This document shows positions 25,081-34,459 of a stretch of 46,206 nt of DNA, in pieces. Numbering within the stretch: the stretch's first letter is position 1; every line of letters begins with the position of its first letter. Origin of the DNA: an uncultured Clostridium sp. (GTDB lineage: Bacteria; Bacillota; Clostridia; Clostridiales; Clostridiaceae); contig NZ_CAAGHK010000002.1 of the NCBI RefSeq assembly GCF_900769625.1, forward strand, positions 1 through 46,206, written 5' to 3'. Below the pieces are notes generated by a model that saw nothing but the letters and a program-made list of their open reading frames with translations, made no database searches and had not been told where the DNA came from. A program made the translations under genes and the position numbers.

Positions 25081-26244
25081 GTGAAAACACGTGTGCCAGA
25101 TTATTTTAAACAATTTAAATGTATTGCATCAGAATGTGAAGATACATGCTGTGCTGGATGGGAAATAGTAGTTGATGATGAAACACATGAATGCTATAAA
25201 GCGGTGCAGGGAAAATTCGGAGATAGACTAAAAAATGAAATCGTACAGGATGAGGATGGAGATAATATATTTGTTCTTAAAGGAAACAGATGTGCATTTT
25301 TAGATGACAAGGATATGTGTGATATTTATAAAGAACTTGGAGAAGAATACTTATGTTACACATGCAGGGAGTATCCTAGATTTACAGAAGAGTTTGGTAA
25401 TATACGTGAAGTAGGGCTGTCATTATCTTGTCCAGAAGCAGCCAGAATAATTTTTAGAGAGACAGGAATAACTAAATTTGAATTATCAGAAGATGATGAA
25501 ATGGTTGCAGGATATAATGATATAAGCTATGACATATTCATGCAGCTTTTAACTTCAAGAAAGCTTATTATGGAAATTATTCAAGATAGATCGATAAAAT
25601 TAAATGATAGAATATCAATTGTTTTAAGTTTTTCACAAGAAATTCAAGGCAAAATAGATAAAGATAAAATAGAAGAAATAGAGAATATAAGAGAGAAATA
25701 TTCAGATGATAATTTTATAAAAAGTTATATTGAAAAATTAGAAGAAGTTAAAGGTAAGGAAGACACAAAATATAATAATATAAGAGAATACTTTAGTGTA
25801 TATAAAGATGTTGATCACATAAATGAAGAGTGTCCGGAGGTTTTAAATGAAGCAGCAGAGTATTTTTATGGCAAGGATTCAGATATGAATTTTTATATAG
25901 ATAAACACAAGGAATTTAATACATACTATGAGGATAAATTATATGAGTTTGAACATTTAATGGTATACTTTATATTTAGATATTTTATGAAAGCTGTCTA
26001 TGATTATGATGTGTCTGCCAAAGTTAAGTTTGCAATTGTAAGCATGATTATGATAAAAGAACTCGATGTTGCTAGATGGATAAAAAATAATAAGATTTTT
26101 ACATTTGACGATCAGGTTGAAGTGGCAAAGATGTATTCTAAAGACATTGAGCATTCAGAAGAAAATGTAGAGTTATTGTATGAAGTATTCGAAAAAGAAG
26201 AAGTTTTTAATTTAGAAAATCTTATGATTGTACTTTCTAATTAA
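25081..26244 (+). CDS. fliB: Flagellin lysine-N-methylase (FliB family)
   Basis: FliB proteins methylate surface lysines of flagellin. 387 residues. The N-terminal half has the family's cysteine pattern (FKCIASECEDTCCAGWEI, CAFLDDKDMCDIY, YLCYTCREYPR, LSCPEAAR), thought to hold a metal cluster. The C-terminal half is helical and charged. The start is GTG at 25081 with GAGGTG upstream; the family start (KTRVPDYFKQFKC) follows at once. No flagellar genes are in this window, so the link to flagellin rests on family membership. In clostridia these genes are often isolated. Confidence 0.82.
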   Translation: MKTRVPDYFKQFKCIASECEDTCCAGWEIVVDDETHECYKAVQGKFGDRLKNEIVQDEDGDNIFVLKGNRCAFLDDKDMCDIYKELGEEYLCYTCREYPRFTEEFGNIREVGLSLSCPEAARIIFRETGITKFELSEDDEMVAGYNDISYDIFMQLLTSRKLIMEIIQDRSIKLNDRISIVLSFSQEIQGKIDKDKIEEIENIREKYSDDNFIKSYIEKLEEVKGKEDTKYNNIREYFSVYKDVDHINEECPEVLNEAAEYFYGKDSDMNFYIDKHKEFNTYYEDKLYEFEHLMVYFIFRYFMKAVYDYDVSAKVKFAIVSMIMIKELDVARWIKNNKIFTFDDQVEVAKMYSKDIEHSEENVELLYEVFEKEEVFNLENLMIVLSN

Positions 26245-26341
26245 TATAATAGAGATTTTAATATAGTCGAAATGCGAAAAAATATTTACAAAATTTAATT
26301 AACAATATAATAAAATAGAATATTAGTTTAAGTTTAAAACT

Positions 26342-26386
26342 AAAGTTCAGGTTTCTAAAGTCATATTCGGGAATCTGGACTTTTTT
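26342..26386 (+). terminator. fliB: Terminator after fliB
   Basis: A 12-bp stem with two G-U pairs (26342-26353 with 26372-26383) and a T-run. Confidence 0.75.
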
Positions 26387-26571
26387 GTATTGCCGAAAAT
26401 GTAAAAATAATAGCAAATATTAAATTTCAGCATAATATAGTATCAGGTGATTCTTAGTTTTGCGGTAAAGAAAAGATTGAATAAACTTTGAAAACCAAAT
26501 TTTTTAAGAATAGAAATAAAACGTTAAAAGTCTAAAGCAGTATTATGTTTTGCTACAAAGGAGAGAAGAAC
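26387..26571. other. Leader of the Cys-rich gene
   Basis: No coding frame. CATAATAT at 26431-26438 resembles the -10 box of sporulation sigma factors E/K (CATAnnnT), but no convincing -35 partner sits at the right distance. Confidence 0.25.
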
Positions 26572-27633
26572 ATGAAAAACAAAAAACATGGTTGTTGTAA
26601 ACCATATACTAAATGTAATTATGAAGACAAAGATTTTTGTTGCGGATCTAATAAATGTAAGAAGTCTTTTAAAAGATGTACAAGCAACTATTCATGTGCA
26701 CCAAAGTGTGGATATAATTGTAACGTAAGTTGTGGGTCAAAGGATATGAATTGTTGTGACTGTAATGAATGTAATAAGAGCATTACTTCAGAATATAAAG
26801 ATTGTGGTTGTAAAGCACATAGACGCAGAAGCCATCATAGCACATGCACACCAAAGTGTGGCTGTAGGTTTGAATCAGAATGTACACCAAAATGCTTTGA
26901 GGATGATTGCAATATAAGCTGTACTTCAGAAGATAGATATAGCTGTGATAATTATGGATGCGGAACAAGCAGAGACTGTAGCACATGTACACCAGAATGT
27001 GGTTGTAGATGTGAATCAGAATGTACACCAGAGTGCTGTGAAGATGATTGTAATATGAGTTGTATTTCAGAAGATAAATACAGCTACGATGATTGTGGCT
27101 GTAAATTCAATATACGCTATAGCACATGTATGCCAGAATGTGGTGAGAGATGCGAATCAGAATGTACCCCAGAATGTTATAAAGAAGATTGTAATATAAG
27201 TTGTACTTCAGAAGATAGATATAGTTGTGATGATTATGGATGTAAATCAAATATATCTTATAGCACATGTATGCCAGAATGTGGTGAGAGATGCGAATCA
27301 GAATGTACACCAGAATGTTGTAAAGACGATTGTGATGTAAGATGTACTTCAGAAGATAAACACAGCTGCGGCATTAGAAGACCTCATAACTGTGGATATC
27401 ATCATAGCTATAAATCAAAATGCGGATATGGTTGTATATCAAAAGAGCACTGCTTTAGTGATTGTGGCTGTAATAGTTGTAGCGAATGCTTTATGAGCGG
27501 AATGCAAGAGGGATATGACACTGGATATAAAGATGGATGTGAGTCAGGATACGAAAAAGCAAAACAAGAAGTTCAAGCTTATGTTAATAAAGTTAAGAAA
27601 TGTAGAAGGAAAAAATGCTGCCGTAAATTTTAA
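26572..27633 (+). CDS. Cys-rich repeat protein, possibly spore surface or metal-binding
   Basis: 353 residues of which about 68 are cysteine, nearly one in five. Residues about 90-277 are four tandem copies of a 47-residue unit starting STCxPECG, with ESECTPEC, DCNxSCTSED and DDYGC; a degenerate 49-residue copy precedes them. At DNA level the period is 141 bp (copies start at 26839, 26980, 27121 and 27262). The C-terminus turns into a helix (GYEKAKQEVQAYVNKVKK) and ends in a basic Cys cluster. No signal peptide. AAAGGAG lies eight bases before the ATG at 26572; an upstream in-frame ATG at 26545 has none. Cys-rich structural proteins of clostridial spore coats or exosporia look like this, but I cannot name a family. 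Confidence 0.8.
   Translation: MKNKKHGCCKPYTKCNYEDKDFCCGSNKCKKSFKRCTSNYSCAPKCGYNCNVSCGSKDMNCCDCNECNKSITSEYKDCGCKAHRRRSHHSTCTPKCGCRFESECTPKCFEDDCNISCTSEDRYSCDNYGCGTSRDCSTCTPECGCRCESECTPECCEDDCNMSCISEDKYSYDDCGCKFNIRYSTCMPECGERCESECTPECYKEDCNISCTSEDRYSCDDYGCKSNISYSTCMPECGERCESECTPECCKDDCDVRCTSEDKHSCGIRRPHNCGYHHSYKSKCGYGCISKEHCFSDCGCNSCSECFMSGMQEGYDTGYKDGCESGYEKAKQEVQAYVNKVKKCRRKKCCRKF
26839..27402 (+). repeat. Four 141-bp tandem repeats inside the Cys-rich gene
   Basis: Units start at 26839, 26980, 27121 and 27262, exactly 141 bases apart and in frame, each beginning AGCACATG. The third and fourth are most alike; the fourth diverges in its last third. A related 147-base copy begins at 26692. 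Such arrays change length by slippage or unequal recombination. Confidence 0.9.
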
Positions 27634-27674
27634 AATGTAAAATATTGATTATAGTATTTAATATTTTGTTAGAT

Positions 27675-27715
27675 AAGAAGAACAATAGATATATTGTTCT
27701 TCTTTGTTTTAGCAG
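27675..27715 (+). terminator. Terminator after the Cys-rich gene
   Basis: A perfect 13-bp stem (27675-27687 with 27692-27704), followed by TTGTTTT. Confidence 0.85.
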
Positions 27716-27857
27716 ATTTTTTGAAATAAAGCATTTCAAAAGTTGTACTTAATTTTGTGAAGATGCACATACTAAATTAGAAGAAAATCTGAAAAAAATT
27801 TTATGATTCTACAAATAGTAAAAAAATATTATACTAAGTAATTAAGTACACAATTTA

Positions 27858-27866
27858 TGTTATAAT
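27858..27866 (+). promoter_or_regulatory. Extended -10 promoter of pgi
   Basis: TGTTATAAT: a perfect extended -10, 46 bases upstream of the start codon. The -35 region is poor. Confidence 0.55.
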
Positions 27867-27912
27867 GGAACAATGAAGAATATTTTTATTGAATATGGAG
27901 GTAGAAGTAAAA

Positions 27913-29262
27913 ATGAGTAAAGGTATATCATTAGATTTATCAAAAGTAGCACCTTATTTAGCTACATCTGAAATTGACTACATGGAAGATATGGTTAAAA
28001 GCGCACATGATAAATTACATAACGGAACAGGTGCAGGAAATGACTTTTTAGGATGGATAGATCTACCTGTTAATTATGACAAGGATGAATTTGCAAGAAT
28101 TAAAAAAGCTGCTGAAAAGATTCAATCTGATTCAGAAGTTTTAATAGTTATAGGAATTGGTGGTTCATATCTTGGAGCAAGAGCTGCAATTGAAATGTTA
28201 ACTAACAATTTCCACAATGCATTAGAAAACGATAAGAGAAAGGCTCCTAAGATTTTCTATGTAGGAAACAACATAAGTTCAACATACATGGCAGAGCTTT
28301 TACAAGCAATTGAAGGTAAAGATGTAAGCTTAAACATAATCTCTAAATCAGGTACTACTACTGAACCAGCAATAGCTTTCAGAATTTTAAAATCATATGT
28401 TGAAAAGAAATATGGTGTTGATGAAGCTAGAAAGAGAATATACGCTACAACTGATAAAGCTAAGGGAGCATTAAAGACTTTAGCTGATGCAGAAGGATAT
28501 GAGACTTTTGTAGTTCCAGATGATGTTGGAGGAAGATTTTCAGTATTAACTGCAGTAGGATTACTTCCAATAGCAGCAGCAGGAATAAATATAGATGATA
28601 TGATGAAGGGTGCAGCTGATGCGAGAGAAGCTTACTCAAACCCATCATTAAAAGAAAATGCTGCATATAAATATGCAGCAGCAAGAAATGCTTTATACAA
28701 TAAGGGTAAAGTAATTGAAGTATTAGTTAACTATGAACCATCATTACATTACTTCAACGAATGGTGGAAACAATTATATGGAGAATCAGAAGGAAAAGAT
28801 AACAAAGGATTATTCCCAGCAGCTGTTGATTTTACAACTGACCTTCACTCAATGGGACAATACATTCAAGAAGGAAGAAGAATTCTTTTTGAAACAGTTA
28901 TTAACATTGAAAAGCCAAAATATGAAATCAACATTGAAAAAGATGCTGAAGATTTAGATGGATTAAACTTCTTAGCTGGAAAGACTATGGATTTTGTTAA
29001 CAAGCAAGCATTCCAAGGTACTTTATTAGCTCATAATGATGGTGGAGTTCCAAATATGGTTCTTAACGTACCAGAAATTTCAGCATACTACTTTGGATAC
29101 ATGGTATACTTCTTCGAAAAGGCATGTGGTATTAGTGGATACTTATTAGGAGTAAATCCATTCAACCAACCAGGTGTTGAAGCTTATAAGAAGAACATGT
29201 TTGCTCTTTTAGGTAAGCCAGGATATGAAGAAATGAAAGCTGAATTAGAAAAGAGACTTTAA
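27913..29262 (+). CDS. pgi: Glucose-6-phosphate isomerase
   Basis: Interconverts glucose-6-phosphate and fructose-6-phosphate. 450 residues, the usual length in Firmicutes. Sugar-phosphate-binding segments GIGGSYLGARAAIEML and ISKSGTTTEPAIAFR are present, with DVGGRFSVLTAVGLLP, the signature-2-like GKDNKGLFPAAVDFTTDLHSM region and the C-terminal NPFNQPGVEAYK with the active-site lysine. An in-frame ATG at 27889 lies before the GGAGG at 27897-27901, so the ATG at 27913 is the start. Probably co-transcribed with the UPF0178 gene. Confidence 0.97.
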   Translation: MSKGISLDLSKVAPYLATSEIDYMEDMVKSAHDKLHNGTGAGNDFLGWIDLPVNYDKDEFARIKKAAEKIQSDSEVLIVIGIGGSYLGARAAIEMLTNNFHNALENDKRKAPKIFYVGNNISSTYMAELLQAIEGKDVSLNIISKSGTTTEPAIAFRILKSYVEKKYGVDEARKRIYATTDKAKGALKTLADAEGYETFVVPDDVGGRFSVLTAVGLLPIAAAGINIDDMMKGAADAREAYSNPSLKENAAYKYAAARNALYNKGKVIEVLVNYEPSLHYFNEWWKQLYGESEGKDNKGLFPAAVDFTTDLHSMGQYIQEGRRILFETVINIEKPKYEINIEKDAEDLDGLNFLAGKTMDFVNKQAFQGTLLAHNDGGVPNMVLNVPEISAYYFGYMVYFFEKACGISGYLLGVNPFNQPGVEAYKKNMFALLGKPGYEEMKAELEKRL

Positions 29263-29269
29263 TTCTAAT

Positions 29270-29707
29270 ATGAAGATTATTATTGATGGAGATGCCTCTC
29301 CAGGCATCTCCATTATTGAAAAAATAGCAGAATCATATAAAATACCAGTGATAATATTTTGTGATATACATCATTTTATTCAAAGCGATTATAGTATGGT
29401 AAGAATTGTAGATAGTGGATTCCAGAGTGTTGATATGTATGTTGCAAATGAAACAAAAGCAAATGATATAGTAATTTCTCAGGATTATGGGGTTGCTGCA
29501 ATATGCCTCTCAAAGAAGGCAGCAGTTATGAATACTAAGGGATATATTTATAATAATGATAATATTGAAAGACTTCTTGAAGAAAGACATATATATCAAA
29601 AGATAAGAAAAGGGGGAGGCAGAACAGCTAATCCTAAAAAAAGAACTTCTGAAGATGATGACAGACTCAAAAAAAATTTAATATATTTAATTCAAAAGTT
29701 AATATGA
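29270..29707 (+). CDS. UPF0178 (YaiI/YqxD, DUF188) protein
   Basis: 145 residues. The conserved opening MKIIIDGDASP, then DSGFQSVDMYVANE, the DIVISQDYGVAA core and the C-terminal KGGGRTANPKKRTSEDD are the hallmarks of the family. The fold is PIN/NYN-like and the acidic residues suggest a metal-dependent nuclease, but no activity is established. It starts seven bases after pgi and lacks a good ribosome site, so it is probably translated by coupling. Confidence 0.9.
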   Translation: MKIIIDGDASPGISIIEKIAESYKIPVIIFCDIHHFIQSDYSMVRIVDSGFQSVDMYVANETKANDIVISQDYGVAAICLSKKAAVMNTKGYIYNNDNIERLLEERHIYQKIRKGGGRTANPKKRTSEDDDRLKKNLIYLIQKLI

Positions 29708-29729
29708 AGCTGTACAGCTTCTTTTTTTA
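29706..29729 (+). terminator. Terminator overlapping the UPF0178 stop codon
   Basis: GAAGCTGTACAGCTTC is a perfect palindrome (stem GAAGCT/AGCTTC) followed by seven T. It begins within the last codon of the gene. Confidence 0.85.
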
Positions 29730-29932
29730 TGTTTAAAAATCTTAAATAGATCTTTTTAAATACTATATCGAGCAAGTGTTAAAAAAGTATAATATTTCAT
29801 AATTATATGAGAATGATTATGTATTTATGATATAATTTAAATAAAATCCACCCACCTTTAATTTACAAATATTGTAAACAAGATATAATATAATTATACT
29901 GTTAAATTATGTATAAAAGGGGTTTGGTTTTT

Positions 29933-32329
29933 ATGAATGAAATTCAATCAAAGTTTATAGAAATTGTTTTTGATAAAGAAAAGCCACAAAGTATTGATAC
30001 TTCAATAAGAATAATTGTTAAAGCAGAGAATATCAAAGAAGAGTTAGAATATAAATTTCTTATTGGTAAAGGAGGGATTTGGTCAGTAATTAAAGATTTC
30101 TCCAAAAGTAATCAATGTCTATGGGTTCCAAAAGAAGAGGGAAACTATATAATTATGGTACAAGCACGTGAAAAATCAAAGGCTAGGCCATTGGATTATT
30201 TAGCTAAAGAAGAGTTTTCAATAGTTAAAGGAGAGATTATACAGCCTATGAATGAAGATTTTAAAGATAGTAATCCAAAGAATAAATATGATAATAATGA
30301 TTCACGGGAGAAAAACTTAGAAAATTTCAAGGAATTAATAAGTGAAACTAATGATAATGTATTATTTTTAAAGGCCTCACAGGTAAGCTCAGAAGAAAAG
30401 AAGGTCTTAATGAAGGGGATAGATAAAACTATGGATGAAATAGCAGTTACTCAGGATGTTATTGATGAAAAGGAAAAAGCAAATTTAAGAGAAAATGAAG
30501 ATATCAGTGAAAGCAGCAAACAGTTTGATGAGGAAGAAGATAGTCTAACAAATAAATCTGTAGATACTAGCAATGCAGAAGATACGATGGATAATCATGA
30601 TGAAATTATAGATGAAGTAATAATTGAAAAGGATCATATATTTGTTGCTGAAAAGGTTAATATAAGAATAAATACCATTGAAAAAGAAACATATCTATAT
30701 AAGTTTTATGTAAAAAATAAAAATGAATGGTCTGTAATAAAAGAATATGATACTGATAATAATCTTATATATACAGCAACTAAAGCTGGGCATATGGAAA
30801 TATTAGTTCAATGCAAGAGACTTAATTCAAATGAAAATTTCGATGATTTCAGAATTGTTGATATTGATGTAGCAGAAAATGAAGATATTGAAATTGTTGA
30901 TGTGAAATGTCTTACAAAAGAACTTATTGCTGGTAAAGAATTAGAATTTACAGTTGATACTAATGTTAAGAAAAACTGTGGACAAGTAATATTATATAAG
31001 TTCTTTAAAATATCTAAAGAGGGAAAATCAACATGTATACAGGATTATTCAACAAATAATGGTGTCAAGTTTATTGAAGAACAGGCAGGGACATATAGAA
31101 TATTATGTCTTGTAAGAAGTATTTTATCAAATAAAGAGTATAATGATAGGGCTGTTCTCTTATATAATGTAAAACCATATAAGGATATTGAAATTAAGAG
31201 TTTTGTAGCTGATTTGAATTCTCCACAGGCAACCGAAACTGAAATTACATTTGGTTCAGATGTTGTTGGAGGAAATGATTTATTATATAGATATAAAGTG
31301 AGGGGCCCTATTGAAGAAGATACAGGTTTTATAATAAATAAGCAGTTTACATGGACGCCAAATGAACCAGGTGAATATGAAATAGTGCTTTATGTAAAAG
31401 ATAAAACTTATACAGAAGAATATGAAGATAAAAGGAAAATAGCCTTCACTATAGAGAAACGTGGAAAAAGGCCTATAAAGATTCTGGATGTAGTTGTAGA
31501 TAAGGAAAAGAAAATTATAATTGGTGATACTGTTAATATTATGGTTAATGCAGAAGGCGGAACTGGATTACTGTATTCATTTATTATCAAAAAAGACAGC
31601 AGAGTAGTAACTGAATCTAAGTATAGCACTTCTAACTGGATTGATTTTATTCCAGGTAAAACTGGAGAGTACGAAGTTGAAATAAGAGTCAAAGATAAAT
31701 ACTCAGAAAAAGAATTTGATATTCATAACTTAATATATCTGAAAGCAATGGAGTATATTCCAGGGGAAATAGACTATATTCTACTGCCATATAAAGAAAA
31801 TTATCTTATTGGTGATACAATAGAATTTGAATGTATAGTACAGAATACAAATGAAACATTAGTTAAATATGAAACAAAAATTAATGGACAATCAATTGAG
31901 CAGACTGAGTTTGCTAAAAATAAGAAACTTAGATTTGTTCCTAAGACACCAGGTAAATATACTATAGAAGTTTATGCTAAAAATATAAAATGTGACAAAG
32001 AATTTGATTCGAAAAAACAGATAAACTTATATGTGAATGAAGCATCCCCTGTACTAAATACTAAAATAATATCAAATAAACCAGAAGGTAAGGTAAATGA
32101 AGAATTTGCAATTGAAGTTACAAGCAGAGGCGGAAAAGATGTCTGTTATGAATTTTATCTAATGGAAAATTGTGAATGGAAAAAAGTACAGTCATATAGT
32201 AAAAAGAATTTTTATAGTTTTATACCATTTGAAAGCGGAAAGTATAAGATTTTAGCTTTAGCTAAGAGCTATTATAAAAAAGTAAGCTATGAAGATTATA
32301 GTGAACTGACATTTATAGTTAAAGATTGA
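29933..32329 (+). CDS. Protein with seven triple-tyrosine (Y_Y_Y-like) repeats
   Basis: 798 residues. I count seven beta-sandwich units of 85-100 residues, each with a Leu-x-Tyr-x-Phe strand (LEYKFLI, YLYKFYV, ILYKFFK, LLYRYKV, LLYSFII), a WSVIKDFS-like turn, a FxPxxxGxYxI strand (WVPKEEGNYIIMV, WTPNEPGEYEIVL, FVPKTPGKYTIEV) and a final YxDxxxxxFxV. The first unit is separated from the rest by an acidic linker (about residues 105-230). No signal peptide or membrane segment. AAAAGGGG lies ten bases before the ATG at 29933; an in-frame ATG at 29909 precedes it. Domain type follows clostridial 'triple tyrosine motif' proteins. Followed by a lytic transglycosylase gene 55 bases on, so a cell-wall role is possible. 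Confidence 0.8.
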   Translation: MNEIQSKFIEIVFDKEKPQSIDTSIRIIVKAENIKEELEYKFLIGKGGIWSVIKDFSKSNQCLWVPKEEGNYIIMVQAREKSKARPLDYLAKEEFSIVKGEIIQPMNEDFKDSNPKNKYDNNDSREKNLENFKELISETNDNVLFLKASQVSSEEKKVLMKGIDKTMDEIAVTQDVIDEKEKANLRENEDISESSKQFDEEEDSLTNKSVDTSNAEDTMDNHDEIIDEVIIEKDHIFVAEKVNIRINTIEKETYLYKFYVKNKNEWSVIKEYDTDNNLIYTATKAGHMEILVQCKRLNSNENFDDFRIVDIDVAENEDIEIVDVKCLTKELIAGKELEFTVDTNVKKNCGQVILYKFFKISKEGKSTCIQDYSTNNGVKFIEEQAGTYRILCLVRSILSNKEYNDRAVLLYNVKPYKDIEIKSFVADLNSPQATETEITFGSDVVGGNDLLYRYKVRGPIEEDTGFIINKQFTWTPNEPGEYEIVLYVKDKTYTEEYEDKRKIAFTIEKRGKRPIKILDVVVDKEKKIIIGDTVNIMVNAEGGTGLLYSFIIKKDSRVVTESKYSTSNWIDFIPGKTGEYEVEIRVKDKYSEKEFDIHNLIYLKAMEYIPGEIDYILLPYKENYLIGDTIEFECIVQNTNETLVKYETKINGQSIEQTEFAKNKKLRFVPKTPGKYTIEVYAKNIKCDKEFDSKKQINLYVNEASPVLNTKIISNKPEGKVNEEFAIEVTSRGGKDVCYEFYLMENCEWKKVQSYSKKNFYSFIPFESGKYKILALAKSYYKKVSYEDYSELTFIVKD

Positions 32330-32384
32330 GAAATATAAATCGAAAAACAAATATGAGAAAAAACAGGGAGGAGAACAATCAAAT

Positions 32385-33236
32385 ATGCCAATAGATGGAA
32401 TAAATAATATTTCTAATGAACAGTTAATGGCAATGTCATTAATGAGTAATGGACAACTTACAAATGATTCTACATCTTCAACATATGCTGCTGAATATAA
32501 TAATTTAGCATTTCAGATGATGATGCAGAATTACATGGATTCAGCTAAAAATACTGCTCAGAACAATGTGAATACGATAATTAATAATTCAAATACAGAT
32601 AGTAAAGATTCAGTAGCAAATACAGATAATAAAGAAAACAATAAATCGGATGAAGAAGCAGTTTTAGATGCAATTAATGCATCAGCAGCTTCAAATCAGA
32701 TTGCAAGGGCAATCCAGACATATCTTGCAGGTCAGAAGTTAACTGATATTCCTATGAATTTGAGTAATGCTTCAGGTATTGTTTACAATACAGGAAAAAC
32801 ATCATCTGTATTAGATAACAGAACTCCAGCAGAATTAAAAAAGATATACTCAGCTGTAAGTGAAGCTTCTAAAAAATATGGTGTAAGTGAATCACTTATT
32901 CTTGCAGTTATTAAACAGGAATCAAACTTTGATTCTACAGTTACATCAAGTGCAGGAGCAGCAGGACTTATGCAGATAATGCCAGGAAATTATTATCATC
33001 TTGGAATAAGCGATCCATATGATGTTGATCAAAATGTAAATGGTGGTACAAAGCTTTTAAAAGAATATCTCGATCAATATAATGGAGATATGCAGATGGC
33101 ATTAATGGCTTACAATGGAGGCCCAGGGACAATGAAAAACAGGGGAGTAACTTCGGCAGATGATTTATATAAGATGCCGGAAGAAACTCAAAATTATGTT
33201 CCAAAAGTCATGGGATATTATCAAAATGGAGTATAA
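32385..33236 (+). CDS. Lytic transglycosylase, SLT domain
   Basis: Cleaves peptidoglycan between MurNAc and GlcNAc. 283 residues. The N-terminal 150 are low-complexity, Asn/Ser/Ala-rich, with no signal peptide. The C-terminal SLT domain (about 150-280) has the catalytic Glu179 in AVIKQESNFD, then AAGLMQIMP, AYNGGPGTM and YVPKVMGYY. GGGAGG precedes the ATG. The lack of a classical signal peptide resembles flagellar or phage-type muramidases; export might use another route. It lies just after the triple-tyrosine gene with no terminator between. Confidence 0.88.
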   Translation: MPIDGINNISNEQLMAMSLMSNGQLTNDSTSSTYAAEYNNLAFQMMMQNYMDSAKNTAQNNVNTIINNSNTDSKDSVANTDNKENNKSDEEAVLDAINASAASNQIARAIQTYLAGQKLTDIPMNLSNASGIVYNTGKTSSVLDNRTPAELKKIYSAVSEASKKYGVSESLILAVIKQESNFDSTVTSSAGAAGLMQIMPGNYYHLGISDPYDVDQNVNGGTKLLKEYLDQYNGDMQMALMAYNGGPGTMKNRGVTSADDLYKMPEETQNYVPKVMGYYQNGV

Positions 33237-33321
33237 TTTTAGTGTGATTGAAGATTAACAATTATTAGCTGATGTTAATGATGAAATTACTGGAGAATTT
33301 TTTGAATATAAGATTTTAAAT

Positions 33322-33358
33322 GGACTATCCTAAATATTATGTTTAGGTAGTCTTTTTT
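33322..33358 (+). terminator. Terminator after the lytic transglycosylase
   Basis: GACTATCCTAAA pairs with TTTAGGTAGTC with one bulge; TTTTTT follows. Confidence 0.75.
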
Positions 33359-33447
33359 AAAGTATAGGAAAGTATAAAAATTTTTAAAACTGAAACCTAG
33401 TTATACCAATGGATTAAGAGGCATGAAAAGGCTAAAGTGTTGTTCAC

Positions 33448-33478
33448 AAAGTGGGGCGTGGCGCAGCCACTTTTTTAT
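33448..33478 (+). terminator. GC-rich terminator-like hairpin, transcript unknown
   Basis: AAAGTGG pairs with CCACTTT around a GC-rich loop (GGCGTGGCGCAG), followed by a T-run. It lies about 90 bases beyond the previous terminator with no gene between them, so it may end a short RNA or be a leftover. No clear promoter seen upstream. Confidence 0.55.
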
Positions 33479-33671
33479 TGGTAAGAAGAGAGTGATAAAT
33501 TAGTTGTAGAATTTAAAGTTAAGAATTCATATAAGATTGTTAAGGAACAATATTCAAGGGGATAATGCAATTATAAGTTATCTCAATCAACTGTAATTGT
33601 ATAATTAGATAACGGTTGGTATAATTAATTAACGAAATTAAAATGATGAGATAAGAAAGAGAAGTGAATAT

Positions 33672-34388
33672 ATGGAAAGATTAGATAAAGTTATTTCAAA
33701 TTTAGGATATGGCAGCAGAAAAGATGTAAAGGCATTTGTTAAGAAGGGATTAATAGAAGTTGATGGAGTTGTTGTTAAAGACAATGGAATGGCTATTGAT
33801 CCAGAAAAAGCTGTTATAAAAATTAATGGTGAAGAAATATTTTATAGAAAATATATATATCTAATGATGAATAAACCAGCAGGAGTAATATCGGCAACTC
33901 ATGACAACAGGGATGAAACTGTCATTGATCTTTTATACGTAGACCATCAAGTATTTGAACCATTTCCAGTAGGGAGATTAGATAAAGATACAGTAGGATT
34001 ATTGCTTCTTACTAATGATGGAGAACTTAATCATAGACTTATTTCTCCAAAGTGGCATGTTGATAAGGTGTACTATGCAAAAATAGATAAAGCAGTAAGT
34101 GAAAAAGATGTAGAGGCATTCAAAAATGGTGTAACATTAGATGATGGATACAAGTGTATGGAGGCTAAGCTTGAAATAATATCGGCAGATGAAGAAGGGT
34201 CAGAAATCAGAGTTACAATACAAGAAGGAAAATTCCATCAAGTTAAAAGAATGTTCGAAGCAGTTGGAAAGAAAGTAGTTTATTTAAAAAGAGAAGAGTT
34301 TGGCGGATTAGCTTTAGATCCAGATTTAGAAGAAGGCGAATATAGAGAATTATCAGATGAAGAATTAGCTTTATTAAAGAGATATTAA
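33672..34388 (+). CDS. rsuA: RsuA-family pseudouridine synthase
   Basis: Isomerises a uridine in rRNA, by family 16S rRNA. 238 residues. The N-terminal S4 RNA-binding domain (RLDKVISNLGYGSRKDVKAFVKKG) is followed by the catalytic domain with MMNKPAGVISATHD, then GRLDKDTVGLLLLTNDGEL, whose Asp after Leu is the catalytic residue, and EGKFHQVKRMFEAVG. RsuA is preferred over RluB/RluE from length and motifs, but the exact target base is not certain. Single gene with weak upstream promoter. Confidence 0.88.
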   Translation: MERLDKVISNLGYGSRKDVKAFVKKGLIEVDGVVVKDNGMAIDPEKAVIKINGEEIFYRKYIYLMMNKPAGVISATHDNRDETVIDLLYVDHQVFEPFPVGRLDKDTVGLLLLTNDGELNHRLISPKWHVDKVYYAKIDKAVSEKDVEAFKNGVTLDDGYKCMEAKLEIISADEEGSEIRVTIQEGKFHQVKRMFEAVGKKVVYLKREEFGGLALDPDLEEGEYRELSDEELALLKRY

Positions 34389-34423
34389 CGAATGATTGAA
34401 AAAAATGCAATAAAAACATTAAT

Positions 34424-34456
34424 TTTTATTAAAAAAGTTAAATTTTTTTAATAAAA
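34424..34456. terminator. AT-only hairpin, likely terminator after rsuA
   Basis: A perfect 13-bp stem of only A and T (34424-34436 with 34444-34456), its 3' arm T-rich. Probably stops read-through before the sRNA promoter. Confidence 0.5.
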
Positions 34457-34459
34457 TCC

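Noticed and set aside
26783..27310. Minus-strand frames across the Cys-rich repeats
   Set aside because: They are antisense products of the 141-bp repeats and have no start signals.
26839..27402. CRISPR array or other DNA-level repeat
   Set aside because: Units are contiguous with no unique spacers, in frame, and code for the Cys-rich repeats.
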